DNA of 64,000 nucleotides from an unicellular cyanobacterium SU3 (GTDB lineage Bacteria > Cyanobacteriota > Cyanobacteriia > Cyanobacteriales > Microcystaceae). This document shows positions 61,626-64,000 of the stretch, in pieces. How positions within the stretch are numbered: position 1 is the first letter of the stretch; every line of letters begins with the position of its first letter. A model generated the notes under the pieces. It did no database searches, was not told the origin of the DNA, and worked only from the letters and a program-made list of their open reading frames with translations. The position numbers were made by a program, and so were the translations under genes. The DNA is taken from NCBI GenBank assembly GCA_002172675.1, contig NETF01000165.1, forward strand, positions 1 through 64,000. The letters run 5' to 3'.

Positions 61626-63491
61626 GTGAGAAACTCAAAAGTAGTCAATTTTTATTACTTTTTATTATTTGCATCTATGAAATTATTGAAACTGCTTTCA
61701 CCTTTTGTTTTCAACGTCGTTGGGGGATTTTCCCCCATTTTATTATCTTTATTTTTTGGTATATCTCCTAGTTTAGCCGCCGAAAATGTTGTATTAAAAG
61801 CAGGATTACTACAGCATAAAATTCCAGTTGAAGATTTACAAAAATTAGCAGAAACTGAAGAAATCTCTCCTAGTTTAAAACCTTATAATTTTTTACTAAC
61901 CAGTGAAGTCAAACAACTTTTATCTCAAAGTTTTAACATTGATTCTTTAATTGCAGAACAATTTTTAAATGATCTTTTAAAAAGTGACGACGGAAAAAAA
62001 TTATTAAAGGAAATTAGTCAAGCTTTACCAAATAGTAATACTTCAGATTTAAAAGAAGCATTACAATTATTTTTAAAACAAACCAATCACCTCAGTATTA
62101 TTAATTTTCTACGAGTTTATCCCCAAGAAACTGTTACCATCGATGTTTCAAAAATAGCCATTTTAGGACTCAAGATGAATGGTTCTTTTTTGCACAGCCG
62201 ATTGATTAGTTCTCAATTAGATAAAGGTTTTAAAGACTTGTCTGAAACAGAAATTTCACCAAACTTTGATCCCACAGAAGCAGGAGAATATAGAGTATCG
62301 ATAGAAACCAGTGTACTGTATGATCGCAGTCGAGATCGTTATATTTCCCTCGATATTTATACGGCCAGAAAAACCCAGGGGCCTCTTATCATTATGTCTC
62401 ATGGATTTGCTTCAGATCGTCGCTTTTTGCGTTATTTAGCGAAACATTTAGCTTCTCATGGTCTGACAGTGGTTTCTGTCGAACATCCTGGAAGTGATAT
62501 TAATGCCCTAATTAAAACAGCAACAGGGATAAAACTAAGTCAAATTTTACCATCAGCCGAATTCATTGATCGACCTCAAGATATTAGTTTTGTTTTAAAT
62601 CAATTAACCCTTGTCAATAAAAATAATCGATCGTTTAAAGGAAAATTTAATACTAAAAAAGTCAGTATTATTGGTCATTCATTTGGCGGTTATACTGCCT
62701 TAGCTTTGGGGGGTGCATCGTTAGATTTAAAAAGGTTAAGACGTTTTTGTCAAGACAACTCACCTTTAGAGAGAGCGCCGGCAGATTGGTTACAATGTGC
62801 AGCAGGAGAATTACCTTATCCCCAACGAACTTTTAAAGATAATCGTATCAAACAAATCATCGTTTTTAATCCCATTATTGGTGAATTATTTGGGGATAAT
62901 TTATCTCAAATTAAAGTTCCAACCCTAATGTTATCTGCTTCAGATGATGGAATTACTCCTACTATTGCCCATCAATTAAAACCCTTTAAACAACTATCTG
63001 GGGAAAAATATATGATCATGGCTATGGGAGGAACTCACATGAGTATTAGCGATATGAATAGTATGAATAGTGTGATGGGACAGAGTACCCTTGTTAAAGA
63101 AGTGATGGGAATAAATGCAGAACCCGTTCGTCAGGTTGTCAGAGGAGTTAGTTTAGCCTTCATTCAACAGTTGACCCCTAAAAAATCTCAGTATGAAATG
63201 TTTTTAACTCCAACTTATATTGAATCATTATCTCAAGAAAATTTACACTTTCGAATGGGACAAGAATTACCTTCTAGTGTGAAAACCTGGATTAATATTA
63301 CGAATATGGAGAACCCTAAAGTTAGGTTATCATCTATCAAATCAAAACTAGCCCCCTTACATCACATTCAACGTTATTTTATTAATGCAAGGAGACTTTT
63401 CTTGCAACCTCAATATAGCACTGAAAAACTGAATGATTTATTTACAGGATTACTTCACGATCACGATGATAACTTAGACAAATGGAGTTAA
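61626..63491 (+). CDS. Secreted alpha/beta hydrolase with N-terminal DUF1400 domain
   Basis: This 621-residue protein is probably exported, with a signal segment near 30-51 (VVGGFSPILLSLFFGISPSL to AA). It starts with GTG at 61626; ATG 61677 (MKLLKLLSPFVFN) is an alternative that places the signal better. A DUF1400 domain (about 50-180) is followed by the hydrolase: GPLIIMSHGFASDRRFL (oxyanion region), VSIIGHSFGGYTALAL with nucleophile Ser in GHSFGG, and VPTLMLSASDDGITP (Asp), and His in MGGTHMSI. Substrate unknown; lipase- or platelet-activating-factor-hydrolase-like. Confidence 0.85.
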   Translation: MRNSKVVNFYYFLLFASMKLLKLLSPFVFNVVGGFSPILLSLFFGISPSLAAENVVLKAGLLQHKIPVEDLQKLAETEEISPSLKPYNFLLTSEVKQLLSQSFNIDSLIAEQFLNDLLKSDDGKKLLKEISQALPNSNTSDLKEALQLFLKQTNHLSIINFLRVYPQETVTIDVSKIAILGLKMNGSFLHSRLISSQLDKGFKDLSETEISPNFDPTEAGEYRVSIETSVLYDRSRDRYISLDIYTARKTQGPLIIMSHGFASDRRFLRYLAKHLASHGLTVVSVEHPGSDINALIKTATGIKLSQILPSAEFIDRPQDISFVLNQLTLVNKNNRSFKGKFNTKKVSIIGHSFGGYTALALGGASLDLKRLRRFCQDNSPLERAPADWLQCAAGELPYPQRTFKDNRIKQIIVFNPIIGELFGDNLSQIKVPTLMLSASDDGITPTIAHQLKPFKQLSGEKYMIMAMGGTHMSISDMNSMNSVMGQSTLVKEVMGINAEPVRQVVRGVSLAFIQQLTPKKSQYEMFLTPTYIESLSQENLHFRMGQELPSSVKTWINITNMENPKVRLSSIKSKLAPLHHIQRYFINARRLFLQPQYSTEKLNDLFTGLLHDHDDNLDKWS

Positions 63492-63545
63492 GGGAAGAGG
63501 CAAAAGACAAATAAAGAAAAGTTACCAGCAATCACAGATAAGGGG

Positions 63546-63572
63546 TCACTGGTAACTGATAACTGGTAACTA
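63546..63572. repeat. Heptamer array (TCACTGG/TAACTGA)
   Basis: CACTGGTAACTGATAACTGGT is a short STRR-type run after the hydrolase gene, in the 89-base convergent gap. Confidence 0.75.
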
Positions 63573-63580
63573 TTAAGTTA

Positions 63581-64000
63581 TTATTGATTTTCCGTAACGG
63601 TTTCTGCTTCTTCGTTTTCTGTAACGGTTTCTGCTTCTTCGTTTTGTTGCTTTGCAAGTTCTGCTTCAGCTTTAACACATTCTAAAACTCGAACCATAGC
63701 GGCGGCAGTGTAGTCACGGGTTGCTTGTTCATCAGGGGCAAACTCAGTTCCCTGTTCATTGACAGGAGTTGCTACACCACAGTAAGCAGACATTTCCCTA
63801 ATCACTCCATCTGCCCAACTACTAGAAGTATCCGAAAAAACAAGCGGTTCTTGGGTTTGTTGTAATTCTTGGGGTAAGTCTAACTGATTTCTGAGATGAA
63901 GGGCCATACGACGCATGGTATCCATTAACTCAGCGCGAGTAATGGGTTCACTAGGTTGTAAGGTGTTGTTAGGATTACCAAGATTGAGGAACTTCCACTG
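63581..64000 (-). CDS. 3' end of a probable S-layer-homology protein, running off the right edge
   Basis: The frame is open from 64000 to the stop at 63581 (139 residues in the window). It reads FLNLGNPNNTLQPSEPITRA, then AELMDTMRRMALHLRNQ: PITRAE is the hallmark of an SLH domain, which anchors proteins to the cell envelope. A second helical part (WADGVIREMSAYCGVATPVN, then FAPDEQATRDYTAAAMVRVL) follows. The end has a tandem 9-residue repeat (EEAETVTEN twice) from a 27-base DNA duplication. An ATG at 63925 is internal, not the start. Confidence 0.7.
   Translation of the reverse strand, partial: QWKFLNLGNPNNTLQPSEPITRAELMDTMRRMALHLRNQLDLPQELQQTQEPLVFSDTSSSWADGVIREMSAYCGVATPVNEQGTEFAPDEQATRDYTAAAMVRVLECVKAEAELAKQQNEEAETVTENEEAETVTENQ

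Overview
The window looks like a chromosome segment from a unicellular, non-heterocystous, nitrogen-fixing cyanobacterium of the Crocosphaera/Cyanothece type. The evidence is a cyanobacterial RNase P RNA, a divergent cytochrome c6/plastocyanin pair, cyanobacteria-only families (DUF4327, DUF2949, the Mo-dependent nitrogenase C-terminal family, CCE_0567-type protein), scattered HIP1 palindromes (GCGATCGC), abundant heptamer repeats, and a complete contiguous nif cluster whose nifD and fdxN carry no excision elements. The genus is inferred from gene order and was not tested.

Layout. 1-126: end of an insertion sequence that runs off the left edge. 417-9307: housekeeping and accessory genes (rnpB, corA, acetyltransferase, TerB-like protein, rsmB, a PAS/GGDEF/EAL protein, cobI, two DUF4327 proteins). 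9456-21306: an accessory island around a DNA phosphorothioation (Dnd) system. It has intact dndC, dndD and dndE, a mazEF-type toxin-antitoxin pair between dndC and dndD, a collapsed dndB remnant, two large DGQHR-motif proteins and a GIY-YIG nuclease gene split by a 644-bp insertion sequence. Removing that element and one 5-bp target duplication restores a clean 220-codon reading frame. No dndFGH genes are visible, so the island may now be modification-only. 21407-22015: rpsD.

22598-54120: the nif cluster. On the minus strand are an ArsC-like nitrogenase-associated protein, a 2Fe-2S thioredoxin-like ferredoxin, nifT, nifZ, nifV, a DUF2949 gene, a small gene and nifP. A 983-bp divergent control region follows. 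On the plus strand are nifB, a small Cys-containing ORF, fdxN, nifS, nifU, nifH, nifD, nifK, a Mo_nitro_C gene, nifE, nifN, nifX, the DUF269 gene, the CCE_0567-type gene, nifW, hesA, hesB, fdxH, two unknown genes, feoB (frameshifted), feoA, a TauE/SafE permease, modBC (fused) and fdxB. After them come a coiled-coil membrane protein carrying an in-frame palindromic element, a PIN toxin-antitoxin cassette between two MITE-like repeats, and two small genes. The logic is cofactor assembly (B, S, U, E, N, V, X), catalysis (H, D, K), electron supply (fdxN, fdxH, fdxB) and metal supply (feoAB for Fe, modBC for Mo).

54211-64000: comF, a TPR lipoprotein-like gene, petJ and petE (divergent), eda, proB, glk, an mrr restriction gene with one nonsense codon, a secreted alpha/beta hydrolase and the 3' end of a probable S-layer-homology protein.

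Two features are not explained by genes alone. Most gaps between nif genes hold a purine-rich heptamer array, a short spacer and a pyrimidine-rich array. A GC-rich palindromic element is scattered through the nif region, nested in itself at 55.9 kb and read in frame inside a protein at 51.6 kb.
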